Positions 1-6,364 of a DNA stretch of 13,301 nucleotides are shown here, one piece after another. The position numbers were made by a program, and so were the translations under genes. Within the stretch, counting starts at the first letter, position 1, and each line of letters opens with the position of its first letter. The stretch spans positions 1 through 13,301 of the forward strand of contig JAPLIX010000035.1 of NCBI GenBank assembly GCA_026388865.1, written 5' to 3'. The notes beneath the pieces are model-generated. The model searched no databases and was not told the DNA's origin. It saw nothing but the letters and a program-made list of their open reading frames with translations. Source of the DNA: Pseudomonadota bacterium. GTDB lineage: Bacteria > Desulfobacterota > WTBG01 > CAIYCZ01.

Positions 1-570
1 GATGTCAGAAGCCTCGCGCATCTTCTGTTTGCGGCTATCGGCAGCGGAACAGCACGCACCCTCATGAACCAGTATTTGAAGGCAGACCTCATCCCTGATG
101 AATTCAGTGCTGAGGGAGTGGTGCGCGCATTCACGCAAGGGAACATAACCGGAGCCCGGATTCTCATCCCCCGGGCCCAGCAAGCGCGCGATGTGCTGGA
201 GCAGGGCTTGCGGGCTTTGCAGAATAATGTGCTGGCAGTGCCGGTCTATAAAACAGTAGTGCCTTCGGCCCTGCACCAGGCCGAGCAGTTTGAGACGGTG
301 CAGAATTGCGACTGCATTGTTTTTACCAGCTCGTCCACGGTGCACAACTTCTTTGAGTACAGTACCCCCGCAGTTTTGCAGGAGCTTAAAGACATGGCAA
401 TCGCCTGCATCGGGCCCATCACCGAAGGAGCATTGCGCAAGCATGGATTCAGCGCCGGGATAGTGCCGGAGAAATATGATTTTACCTCTTTGGCTGAAGC
501 GATAATAAAATACTACCAAGAGTTGCGGAGTGGAGGAGGTAAAGAGTTGAAGAGTATTCTTAATTCCTAA
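1..570 (+). CDS. hemD: Uroporphyrinogen-III synthase, 3' part (5' end outside window)
   Basis: HemD cyclises and inverts ring D of hydroxymethylbilane to give uroporphyrinogen III, the branch point to heme, siroheme and cobalamin; it acts in the cytoplasm. The frame is open from base 1, so the gene begins to the left; 189 codons are visible. The visible part matches the second lobe and return strand of the two-lobed HemD fold: an 'AAIGSGTARTL' stretch, 'DLIPDEFSAEGVVRAF', 'ARILIPRAQQARDVL', 'VPVYKT', the hallmark 'VFTSSSTVHNFF', and 'ACIGPITEGALRKHG' near the end. HemD-type proteins are often fused to an N-terminal uroporphyrinogen-III methyltransferase (CobA); whether this one is cannot be seen. 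The internal ATG at 64 is not a plausible start because homology extends upstream of it. hemB starts 20 nt downstream, suggesting co-transcription. Identity is secure; the full extent is not. Confidence 0.9.
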   Translation, partial: DVRSLAHLLFAAIGSGTARTLMNQYLKADLIPDEFSAEGVVRAFTQGNITGARILIPRAQQARDVLEQGLRALQNNVLAVPVYKTVVPSALHQAEQFETVQNCDCIVFTSSSTVHNFFEYSTPAVLQELKDMAIACIGPITEGALRKHGFSAGIVPEKYDFTSLAEAIIKYYQELRSGGGKELKSILNS

Positions 571-582
571 ACTCTTCAACTC
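544..582. repeat. 12-bp perfect inverted repeat across the hemD stop
   Basis: GAGTTGAAGAGT (544-555) and ACTCTTCAACTC (571-582) are exact reverse complements separated by 15 nt. The left arm encodes the end of HemD and the right arm lies just before hemB. There is no T-run after it, so it is not a classical terminator. It may be an mRNA hairpin between the two cistrons or a remnant of the dispersed hairpin repeats found elsewhere in the window. Confidence 0.75.
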
Positions 583-590
583 AATTATTT

Positions 591-1431
591 ATGGAACGGC
601 TCAGACGTTTGAAAATGAAACCGGAGATGAGAGAGATGCTGCAGGAGACCGTGCTGCGCAGGGAGTCTCTCATAGCACCCTTGTTTGTTATCCATGGCAC
701 GGGCATTAAAAACCCTGTTGCAAGCATGCCGGGTGTTTTTCAGCTCTCCATTGACAACCTCATCCGGGAAGCGTGCGAGCTGCAGGATGCTGGCATCAAG
801 GCAGTGCTCTTGTTCGGCATTCCCCGCATAAAGGATGACCGTGGCTCTGAAGCAACCAGCCCGGACGGCATCATCCAGCAGGCAGTCCGGGCACTGAAAA
901 ATGCCCTGCCGCAGATGGTCGTTATTACCGACGTGTGCCTCTGCGATGGCCCCGTCCGACATGATGGATGGCACCGTGGCTGCAATCAGGCAAACACTTG
1001 ACAGTTCCGGCTTTGAAAATCTTCCCGTCATGGCCTATGCTGCGAAATTTTCCTCGGCGCTCTATGCCCCCTTCCGGGAGGCAGCGCAATCTGCGCCCGC
1101 ATCTGGAGACCGGAAGTCCCATCAGCTGAGCGCTGCCAATGGCCGCGAGGCCCTGCGCTCACTTTCGCGGTGCGCAGCCGAGGGCGCCGATATCCTCATG
1201 GTGAAGCCGGCGCTTCCCTATCTGGATATTTTATGCAGAGCACGCACGCAATTCAACCTGCCGCTGGCGGCGTACCAGGTGAGCGGGGAATATGCCATGA
1301 TAAAGGCAGCAGCAGCTCAGGGATACATTGATGAAGAAAAAATAGTACTTGAAACGCTGCTTGCCATAAAGCGTGCCGGGGCAGATTTGATTATTACCTA
1401 TTTTGCAAAACAGGCAGGAAATCTTTTATAA
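591..1431 (+). pseudogene. hemB: Porphobilinogen synthase (delta-aminolevulinate dehydratase), broken by internal deletion and frameshift
   Basis: HemB condenses two 5-aminolevulinates to porphobilinogen. The N-terminal part is read from ATG 591 (119 codons to 947: 'RRLKMKPEMREML', 'PLFVIHGTGIKNPVASMPGV', 'LLFGIP', ending 'DVCLC'). The C-terminal part is in the +1-shifted frame from 949 (160 codons: 'APSDMMDG', 'YAAKFSSALYAPFREAA', 'GDRKSHQ', 'ADILMVKPAL', 'YQVSGEYAMIKAAA', 'RAGADLIITYFA'). Both Schiff-base lysines are present (codons 1045-1047 and 1204-1206). In the family about 40 residues lie between the CxC and APS motifs, including the HGHC cysteine of the metal site and a conserved DNDAT segment. 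Here only four nucleotides (945-948) separate them. The deficit of about 116 nt causes the frameshift. If real, the enzyme would be inactive; an assembly error is the alternative. No good Shine-Dalgarno is seen before ATG 591, but the protein start fits the family. Confidence 0.88.
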
Positions 1432-1480
1432 TTGATTGGACCAAGACGGTAAGGATAATAAATATCAGGGATAGTTTTCA

Positions 1481-1509
1481 GCGGGTGTCTGCGGACACAG
1501 GCGTCCCGC
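1481..1509. repeat. Hairpin in the hemA leader
   Basis: GTGTC (1485-1489) and GACAC (1494-1498) form a 5-bp stem with a TGCG loop, and outer GCGGG (1481-1485) and CCCGC (1505-1509) can pair in an alternative fold. It ends 13 nt before the hemA start, so it could affect initiation. No T-run follows. Functional meaning is a guess. Confidence 0.4.
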
Positions 1510-1522
1510 ATAACCAGAGCAG

Positions 1523-2530
1523 ATGAAATCATCATTAACATTATTCGGCATTAATCATCGCACCGCACCCCTCTGCGTGCGCGAGCAATGCTCTTTTACC
1601 CATGAGCAGATCAGGGAAGAGCTGCAGCGCATGAGCGCGATTTCCTCTATTGATGGCTGCGTGCTGCTTTTCACCTGCAACCGGACGGAATACTATTTTA
1701 TCTGCAGCGAAAAGCCCGGCCCAGCTGACCGAAACATGCTGTTCCCTGAATCCCATATCTTCGGCAACGGGATGGGTGAGCATGTCTATTGCAAGGAGAA
1801 CACAGCTGCGCTGCAGCATCTGTTCAGGGTTGCAGCAGGGCTTGACTCGCAGGTGCTGGGCGAAAATGAAGTGCTGTTCCAGGTGAAAGAAGCATACCGG
1901 GTGTCACAGGAGACCAACTGCCTGGGAAAGAATCTTCACCGGATTTTCGAGCAGACCTTCCGGGTGGGGAGAAAGGTGCGGCGTGAAACCGCCATTTCCA
2001 AGGGCAATGTATCCATCGCATCGCTGGCAATAAAATATCTGGAGCGGGAGTGCGGGCTTACGGGCACCAAGGTGATGCTTATCGGGGTGAATAAGATAAC
2101 CACGCAGATAGCGCAGTACCTGCTTGAGCATGCCCTGCACACCGTTTTTGTCGGCAACCGGACGTATGAAAAAGCAGCGGCGCTGGCCCAAAGCCTTGGC
2201 GGCGAGGCGTTTCATCTGGACCATCTCGAAGAGCTGATGCGGGAGGTGGATATTATCATCACCGCGACATCAGCCCCGCATTTTATTATCAAAAAAGAAA
2301 AGGTTCTGGACGCCCTCAATGCGCGCACCCGGCCCCTGTATATTATTGATCTCGCGGTGCCGCGGGATGTTGACCCCGCGCTGCAGCAGCATCCGCTGGT
2401 GCACCTGCATAACCTGGAAACGATCCAGCCGCTGGTCGAGCATAATGCAGCCGCCAAGAGAGAGGAGGCGCAGAAAGCTGAAGCCATCGTAAGCGCGGAA
2501 GCGAAGCGTTTGGCGGAACGGTTTTTCTAA
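1523..2530 (+). CDS. hemA: Glutamyl-tRNA reductase, short form without C-terminal dimerisation domain
   Basis: HemA reduces glutamyl-tRNA to glutamate-1-semialdehyde, the first committed step of C5-pathway tetrapyrrole synthesis. Residues 1-160 are the catalytic domain, with 'INHRTAP' (10-16), the catalytic cysteine C52 in 'FTCNRTEYY', 'AAGLDSQVLGENE' and 'FRVGRKVRRET'. Residues about 175-300 are the NADPH-binding domain; the usual glycine-rich GAGEMG is replaced by 'GVNKIT' (188-193), while 'VGNRT' and 'IIDLAVPRDVDP' are kept. The protein has 335 residues whereas typical family members have about 420. It stops in the linker helix ('SAEAKRLAERFF'), so the dimerisation helices are missing, and I see no continuation in any frame after 2530. 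The Shine-Dalgarno is weak (AGAGCAG directly before ATG). It lies 91 nt after hemB. Identity is sure; whether it is fully active is open. Confidence 0.9.
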   Translation: MKSSLTLFGINHRTAPLCVREQCSFTHEQIREELQRMSAISSIDGCVLLFTCNRTEYYFICSEKPGPADRNMLFPESHIFGNGMGEHVYCKENTAALQHLFRVAAGLDSQVLGENEVLFQVKEAYRVSQETNCLGKNLHRIFEQTFRVGRKVRRETAISKGNVSIASLAIKYLERECGLTGTKVMLIGVNKITTQIAQYLLEHALHTVFVGNRTYEKAAALAQSLGGEAFHLDHLEELMREVDIIITATSAPHFIIKKEKVLDALNARTRPLYIIDLAVPRDVDPALQQHPLVHLHNLETIQPLVEHNAAAKREEAQKAEAIVSAEAKRLAERFF

Positions 2531-2695
2531 CCACAACAGATATCTGAAACCACAGAGTTCACGGAGAGATACTCTCTTATCTAAAGTGGAAAGAAGATGA
2601 AATCTGGAACTCACGAAATCATGAATCTGTTGTTTTTATTTTCTGAGTTCCTGAGTTCCAGATAATTTACTTAACTGAAAGGAGTGTACACGCGG
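2531..2695. other. Spacer between hemA and cbiK with palindromes
   Basis: This spacer contains a 10-bp palindrome CAGATATCTG (2537-2546) and the phrase ACCACAGAGTTCACGG, which resembles sequences commonly scattered in bacterial spacers. It also has a small GAGAG-ATA-CTCTC hairpin near 2563-2577 and one copy of the dispersed 62-bp hairpin repeat. No gene is visible. Confidence 0.6.
2602..2663. repeat. Dispersed hairpin repeat, copy 1
   Basis: ATCTGGAACTCA (2602-2613) and TGAGTTCCAGAT (2652-2663) are perfect 12-bp inverted arms. The right arm is preceded by another partial copy, TGAGTTCC. The loop is AT-rich (GTTTTTATTTT). A near copy lies at 11728-11788. It ends 32 nt before the cbiK start. 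Being between genes with a strong stem, it may act on RNA, but no clean downstream U-tract is present. Confidence 0.85.
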
Positions 2696-3481
2696 ATGGA
2701 TTCTATGCCGATTATCGCGGCGGCTTTCGGCACGTCAACGCGCGCTCAGGATACCTATTGGTTTTTTGAAGAACGCTTTCGCAGCGCGTTCCCGGGCCGG
2801 ACTTTGTTATGGGCCTATACCTCGCGCATGCTCAGAGCGAAGATGAACCAGCGCCTGGCGGGTTGGAAAAGTCTTGAAGAGGTTTTATATGACCTGGAGC
2901 AGCAGGGGTGCGAGCGGGCCGTCATTCAATCGCTGCATGTTATCCCCGGCGTTGAATTTCATAAAATAGCAGCCGCAGCCGGCGCAACCCGCATCAGGAC
3001 CGCCATCGGCAGGCCGCTTTTGTGTTCTGATGAAGACTGTGCCACAGTACTTGACGCCCTCGCTGACAGAATAACGTGCGGGGCCGGACGAGCCACCGTG
3101 CTGGTCGGACACGGTACCTATCATCTTGCCGGTTCTGTCTATGCCCGGCTTGAAAGAATCGTGAAGGCACGGTACCCGGAGCATGTCTATGTCAGCGTGG
3201 TTGAAGGAGAGCCTTCCTGGGAGGCGGCGCGCGCGCAGCTTGCGCGCAGTTCCGCGCAAACGGTAAAATTTATTCCTCTCATGTTTGTCGCCGGGGAACA
3301 TATAATGAACGATGTTCTGGGCGAAGGGACGAATGATGAAGAGTCATCCTGGAGGTCGCAGCTTGCAGGGCTTGAAATTGACGGCGCGGAGAAGGGCCTG
3401 GGATTCAATGAAAAAATAGTTGCCATGTACCTTGCGCACATGAAAGCGGCAATGGAAAAGTCACATGCCCTCTCGCGATGA
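2696..3481 (+). CDS. cbiK: Sirohydrochlorin cobaltochelatase, CbiK type
   Basis: CbiK inserts Co2+ into sirohydrochlorin (precorrin-2 oxidised form) in the anaerobic cobalamin pathway; related class II chelatases can also handle Fe2+ for siroheme. The protein is 261 residues, the usual size, with 'AAAFGTSTR' at the N-terminus, 'AYTSRML', 'HVIPGVEFHKI', 'VLVGHGTYH' with H139, 'VSVVEGEPSWE', and 'MFVAGEHIMND' with H202. The two histidines and E87 correspond to metal-site residues of the family. No signal peptide is seen, so it is likely cytoplasmic. I place the start at ATG 2696 because AAAGGAG (2678-2684) precedes it by 11 nt; GTG 2684 overlaps that site, and ATG 2705 is an alternative. It follows hemA after 165 nt. 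Corrinoid synthesis is the likely role, given a CobD-like gene at 7265 and a B12-binding radical SAM protein at 8544-9992. Confidence 0.88.
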   Translation: MDSMPIIAAAFGTSTRAQDTYWFFEERFRSAFPGRTLLWAYTSRMLRAKMNQRLAGWKSLEEVLYDLEQQGCERAVIQSLHVIPGVEFHKIAAAAGATRIRTAIGRPLLCSDEDCATVLDALADRITCGAGRATVLVGHGTYHLAGSVYARLERIVKARYPEHVYVSVVEGEPSWEAARAQLARSSAQTVKFIPLMFVAGEHIMNDVLGEGTNDEESSWRSQLAGLEIDGAEKGLGFNEKIVAMYLAHMKAAMEKSHALSR

Positions 3482-3741
3482 ACTGCGAATGAGTTTGTTT
3501 CTCTCTACATCCAGTTAGCTTTATGTTTCATTCATTCAGGATATAAAAGCTCACGGTGCAACCTGCCTCGCGGTGGTAACATTGTATTAGCCACGGCATC
3601 CGCTCTCTCATTATTTCCCCATTTCTAATACTTTCGAGAACCTCTAATAATTGCTTGAAGACGTGAATGTGAATGGCGTGAAGAACATGCACGGGCCGAT
3701 CGCGGCTACCGGGCATATTGTCGATTTATTATTGTCCTTCA
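3482..3741. other. Spacer between cbiK and the SGNH hydrolase gene
   Basis: This 260-base stretch holds no recognised gene. A minus-strand frame of 62 codons (3716 to 3528) exists, but its product resembles nothing I know and its ATG lacks a nearby Shine-Dalgarno. It could be a small gene or a remnant, but chance is the simplest explanation. No strong terminator or riboswitch was seen. Confidence 0.5.
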
Positions 3742-4371
3742 TTATAAACACTTTTCATTGTTAATAGCTGTTTGAGTGAAAGAACTCTTTACCAGGGGGG
3801 CCAAGAGCAGGCCGATACATTTATATCCGGCAACAGATAAATGCACCCCATCGCCTGAGTCATAGATATTTCGCAGGTAACCGTGTTCATCCTGCAGCGC
3901 TGTAAACCAGTCAGCAAAAAGAACATTTGGGTGGTGCTCAGCATAGGTTTTTATTTTATTGTTGAACGCTTCAACCTTTGTTTCATAGCCGTCAATGCGG
4001 ATGGGCGGGATGCCCGGCGCAATAACCGGAAGGCCCTTTTGCCTGCACGTCGCATACCCCGCCTGGAGGTTATTAAAAATCTGCGCTTCCTCGATCATGC
4101 CGAGATCGTTGGTGCCGCCGGCAAGTATGACGAGATTGAATGATGACGTTTTCAGGGCATGCTGAAGCCTTATGACAATACCGCGCGCGGTATCACCGCA
4201 CATGCCTTCATTGATGAGCTGATAATCAGCATCAGGGTGTATGCGCAGCAATTCCTGCTTAAGCCAGAACTGGTATGATGACTCGGGATTGCCGCCCATC
4301 ATGGGATCATAATAGGGGAAGCCGGCAGTATGGGAATCTCCGATACACAAAACAATAGATGATTGCGCCAT
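3742..4371 (-). CDS. SGNH/GDSL-family hydrolase (probable esterase or lysophospholipase type)
   Basis: The protein has the four SGNH blocks. Block I is 'CIGDSHTAG' with nucleophile S13. Block II is 'NEGMCGDTARG' with an invariant glycine. Block III is 'AGGTNDLG' with N88. Block V is 'DSGDGVHLSVAGY' with the D174/H177 catalytic pair. Such enzymes hydrolyse esters or thioesters (TesA-like lysophospholipases, carbohydrate esterases); the substrate cannot be told. Length is 209 residues from ATG 4371, chosen because family members start a few residues before the first strand. An in-frame GTG at 4434 would add 21 residues with no family match. Neither start has a convincing Shine-Dalgarno. There is no signal peptide with the chosen start, so it is probably cytoplasmic. 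It is divergent from the patatin-like gene, and a 125-bp repeat element lies between them. Confidence 0.82.
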   Translation of the reverse strand: MAQSSIVLCIGDSHTAGFPYYDPMMGGNPESSYQFWLKQELLRIHPDADYQLINEGMCGDTARGIVIRLQHALKTSSFNLVILAGGTNDLGMIEEAQIFNNLQAGYATCRQKGLPVIAPGIPPIRIDGYETKVEAFNNKIKTYAEHHPNVLFADWFTALQDEHGYLRNIYDSGDGVHLSVAGYKCIGLLLAPLVKSSFTQTAINNEKCL

Positions 4372-4450
4372 ATGTATTTTGGAAAAACAGCAGATCATTG
4401 CCTCGCGGTTGGTGGATGGGATGTTAGCACACACGGCCCAAGTTTACAAT

Positions 4451-4575
4451 CAGGCTGTTGAAAAACACCCAGCTGCTTCGTTGCGCTCATCCTTCATCAT
4501 TGCGACGTACTATAAAGTACGCCTCATTCCTCACGATTTCGCGCGCCTTGCATCAGGATGTTTTTGACCAGCCTG
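4451..4575. mobile_element. 125-bp MITE-like palindromic element, copy 1
   Basis: The element starts CAGGCTGTTGAAAAAC and ends GTTTTTGACCAGCCTG, giving 16-bp imperfect terminal inverted repeats (two mismatches). The two halves are partly complementary along much of their length, centred on GTAC-TATAAA-GTAC, so it can fold into a long imperfect hairpin. Copy 2 at 10086-10210 has the same length and orientation and differs at 8 of 125 positions by eye. Similarity continues about 30 bp further, to TCAACAACCTGCTA (4592-4605), which again resembles the inverted terminal sequence. No transposase is in the window, so any mobility would be in trans. A short open frame through it ('SLRSSFIIATY') is repeat-derived, not a gene. 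Confidence 0.85.
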
Positions 4576-4611
4576 AGAGAAAACTACTTTATCAACAACC
4601 TGCTATAGCCA

Positions 4612-4643
4612 CACCGGGCTTGACTCGCCGGGTGCTTTTGTTT
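4612..4643 (+). terminator. Possible terminator-like hairpin
   Basis: CACCGGGC (4612-4619) and GCCGGGTG (4627-4634) form an 8-bp stem with one mismatch and a 7-nt loop, followed by CTTTTGTTT. It looks like a Rho-independent terminator on the + strand, but no + gene ends just upstream. It may insulate the patatin gene from read-through or be just another repeat hairpin. Confidence 0.3.
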
Positions 4644-4661
4644 ATTGTCAGAAAGTGCATG

Positions 4662-4701
4662 GGTGAATCGGTGAATCGGTGAATGGGTAAAGAGGTGGAG
4701 T
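4662..4701. repeat. Octamer tandem repeat (GGTGAATC type) overlapping the patatin gene start
   Basis: Units of 8 bp are GGTGAATC, GGTGAATC, GGTGAATG, GGTAAAGA and a degenerate GGTGGAGT. The ATG at 4683 lies inside the third unit. The same motif makes a longer array at 8342-8515, a short one at 6972-7003 and an inverted degenerate one at 7194-7225. Confidence 0.85.
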
Positions 4702-5546
4702 TGACCGTAGAAGAATTGAAAAACAAACGAATAGGCGTCGTATTTTCTTCCGGCTTTTTTGGGTTTTTTGCCCATGCCGGCTGTCTCAAGGCACTTGAAG
4801 AGTTGGGGATCAAGCCGGTCGGGTACGCGGGCACCAGTTCCGGTGCGATTGCAGCAGCATTTGCTGCAGCCGGGCTGAACGCAGAGCGTATCAGCGCTAT
4901 TCTATTTAATCTCAGGAAACAGGACTTCTGGGACCCGGAACCGTGGTATAAAACAGCAGTGAGCGCTTTGAAGCTTTTCCGGGGATCGCTTGGTTATCTG
5001 GAGGGAGAACGGTTCAGGAATTTATTGGAGCGCAACCTGCCGGTACGGCAGTTCCATGAATTGACAACACCCTGTGTGATTGTCGGCGCAAACATTACTA
5101 AGAAGAGACGGGAAGTATTCACTGCGGGAAGTATCAGTGACGCGGTGCAGGCTTCCGGTACCATTCCCTGGACGTTTAAGATGAAAAAGATAGGGGATGA
5201 CTATTTTCTGGACGGGGGGCTGATCGATAAAGCACCCCTTGACGCGCTGCGGGCGCATGTTCCTGTTGACGTGATCCTGGTCCATTATATTGCATCACAC
5301 GACCTCACTGAAAACAGCAATTCTTTTTTACTGAAAAAGTTCTCTCCGCAGCGGGCATACGGCCTTGCTATAAGTATTGCCCGCCATGAACACTACCAGG
5401 CGCAGAAGAAGCTTGCAGAGCAGCAGGGGGTAATGGTAATAGAGCTGAAGCCGGACCTTCCCCCGGTGACGCCGGACTCTCTGCAAAAGGGGAGGGAGGC
5501 GTTTAATATATCTCATAAATATGTATTAGAATATTTTCATTATTGA
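4683..5546 (+). CDS. Patatin-like phospholipase family protein
   Basis: Patatin-like proteins are Ser-Asp dyad acyl hydrolases of phospholipids or other lipids. In this 287-residue protein the glycine-rich oxyanion region is unusual, 'SSGFFGFFAHAGCLKAL' (22-37). The nucleophile elbow GxSxG is 'GTSSG' with S52, and the catalytic aspartate is D177 in 'DGGLIDKAP'. 'AVQASGTIPWTF' matches the conserved stretch before it. No signal peptide is present, so it is probably intracellular. ATG 4683 lies within an octamer tandem array, so the first few residues (MGKEVE) are repeat-derived. No normal Shine-Dalgarno precedes it; GTG 4695 or TTG 4701 could be the native start. The amidohydrolase gene starts 22 nt after its stop, suggesting an operon. 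The family is sure; the substrate is not. Confidence 0.85.
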   Translation: MGKEVELTVEELKNKRIGVVFSSGFFGFFAHAGCLKALEELGIKPVGYAGTSSGAIAAAFAAAGLNAERISAILFNLRKQDFWDPEPWYKTAVSALKLFRGSLGYLEGERFRNLLERNLPVRQFHELTTPCVIVGANITKKRREVFTAGSISDAVQASGTIPWTFKMKKIGDDYFLDGGLIDKAPLDALRAHVPVDVILVHYIASHDLTENSNSFLLKKFSPQRAYGLAISIARHEHYQAQKKLAEQQGVMVIELKPDLPPVTPDSLQKGREAFNISHKYVLEYFHY

Positions 5547-5568
5547 CCTCATTAATAAAGGAGTCTTT

Positions 5569-6363
5569 ATGATCATCGATATTCACAACCACCTTACCGT
5601 AAAGCACAGCCCGTTCTATCTCCCGGCTGAAGAATACCTGAAGGTTATGGATGAGCTGGGCGTCGATAAGACCGTTATTCTGGGGAAGGATTACGGGTTC
5701 CTGGGCGACCGTCAGAACTCAAATCTTCCTGATGCGGAAACAGCGCAGTTTGTCCGGGCGCATCCGGATAGATTTATCGGTTTCAGCGCAGCTCACCCGG
5801 ACCGCTCCGAACGGGAAAACCTGGAGCGCATAGAGCGGGCCGTGAATGACTATGGTATGAAGGGGATCAAGCTCAACCCGGCTTCGGGATTTTATCCGAA
5901 TGATCAGCGGCTCTATTCCGTATATGCAAAATGTTCAAGCCTGCAGATTCCCGTCATGGTCCACATGGGCATTAAGCCGCCTTCTGAGGGCAACCGGATG
6001 AAATACTGCCATCCGCTCTATCTGGATGACATCGCAGTGGACTTCCCCGAACTGACCATCATCATAGCTCACTCCGGCTATCCCTGGGTGGAGGATACGA
6101 TAATCGTGAGCCTCTACACGCAAACTCTGGTTGCCGATATTTCGACGCTGAATCAGCTGGAGGAGGTCATGGGCTGCGAGGTGGTGGTGCCGACGCTGAA
6201 GCGGCTGACAGCCTCTCTTGGCGCCAGCCGCGTGGTATTCGGCTCTGATGGTATTTTTAATCTTGAAGCACTTATCAGCGCAGTCAGGAATGCGCCTTTT
6301 CTCTCTGATGCCGACAAGGAAAGAATCTTCTGGAAAAATGCAACGGAAATTTTAAAATTATAG
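5569..6363 (+). CDS. Amidohydrolase-2 family metal-dependent hydrolase
   Basis: This is a TIM-barrel metallohydrolase of the ACMSD/amidohydrolase-2 family (decarboxylases and hydrolases acting on cyclic or aromatic acids and related compounds). The 264 residues include the HxH motif 'DIHNH' (H6, H8), 'GMKGIKLNP' (97-104) on strand 3, H132 in 'VMVHMG', H168 in 'IIIAHSGYPW', and D227 in 'VVFGSDG', which together give the usual metal ligands and catalytic aspartate. The C-terminal 'IFWKNATEILKL' is the standard family ending. The start is well supported by AAAGGAG (5557-5563), 5 nt before ATG 5569. It lies 22 nt after the patatin-like gene, so the two are probably co-transcribed. The downstream minus-strand gene ends one nucleotide away. 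The substrate cannot be inferred. Confidence 0.87.
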   Translation: MIIDIHNHLTVKHSPFYLPAEEYLKVMDELGVDKTVILGKDYGFLGDRQNSNLPDAETAQFVRAHPDRFIGFSAAHPDRSERENLERIERAVNDYGMKGIKLNPASGFYPNDQRLYSVYAKCSSLQIPVMVHMGIKPPSEGNRMKYCHPLYLDDIAVDFPELTIIIAHSGYPWVEDTIIVSLYTQTLVADISTLNQLEEVMGCEVVVPTLKRLTASLGASRVVFGSDGIFNLEALISAVRNAPFLSDADKERIFWKNATEILKL

Positions 6364-6364
6364 C

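Noticed and set aside
585..1031. 148-codon minus-strand frame over hemB
   Set aside because: It is a shadow of hemB, whose conserved motifs fix the coding strand.
2684..2686. GTG 2684 as cbiK start
   Set aside because: It overlaps the AAAGGAG ribosome-binding site that serves the downstream ATG.
3528..3716. 62-codon minus-strand frame after the SGNH hydrolase gene
   Set aside because: No recognised motif and no ribosome-binding site at a useful distance; kept only as a remark on the spacer.
3482..3741. Cobalamin riboswitch next to cbiK
   Set aside because: I could not find a B12-box-like sequence or the expected multi-helix layout in this spacer or upstream of cbiK.
4379..4567. Open frame encoding 'AVEKHPAASLRSSFIIATY' and a similar end on the frame at 9513-10202
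   Set aside because: Both come from the 125-bp repeat element; the shared peptide is the translation of a non-coding repeat, and the second frame is otherwise antisense to the radical SAM gene.
4592..4834. Minus-strand frames through the octamer array giving a repeating 'PIHRFTDSP' peptide
   Set aside because: The octamer has no stop codons on the minus strand, so open frames arise automatically; they overlap the patatin gene and have no family match.
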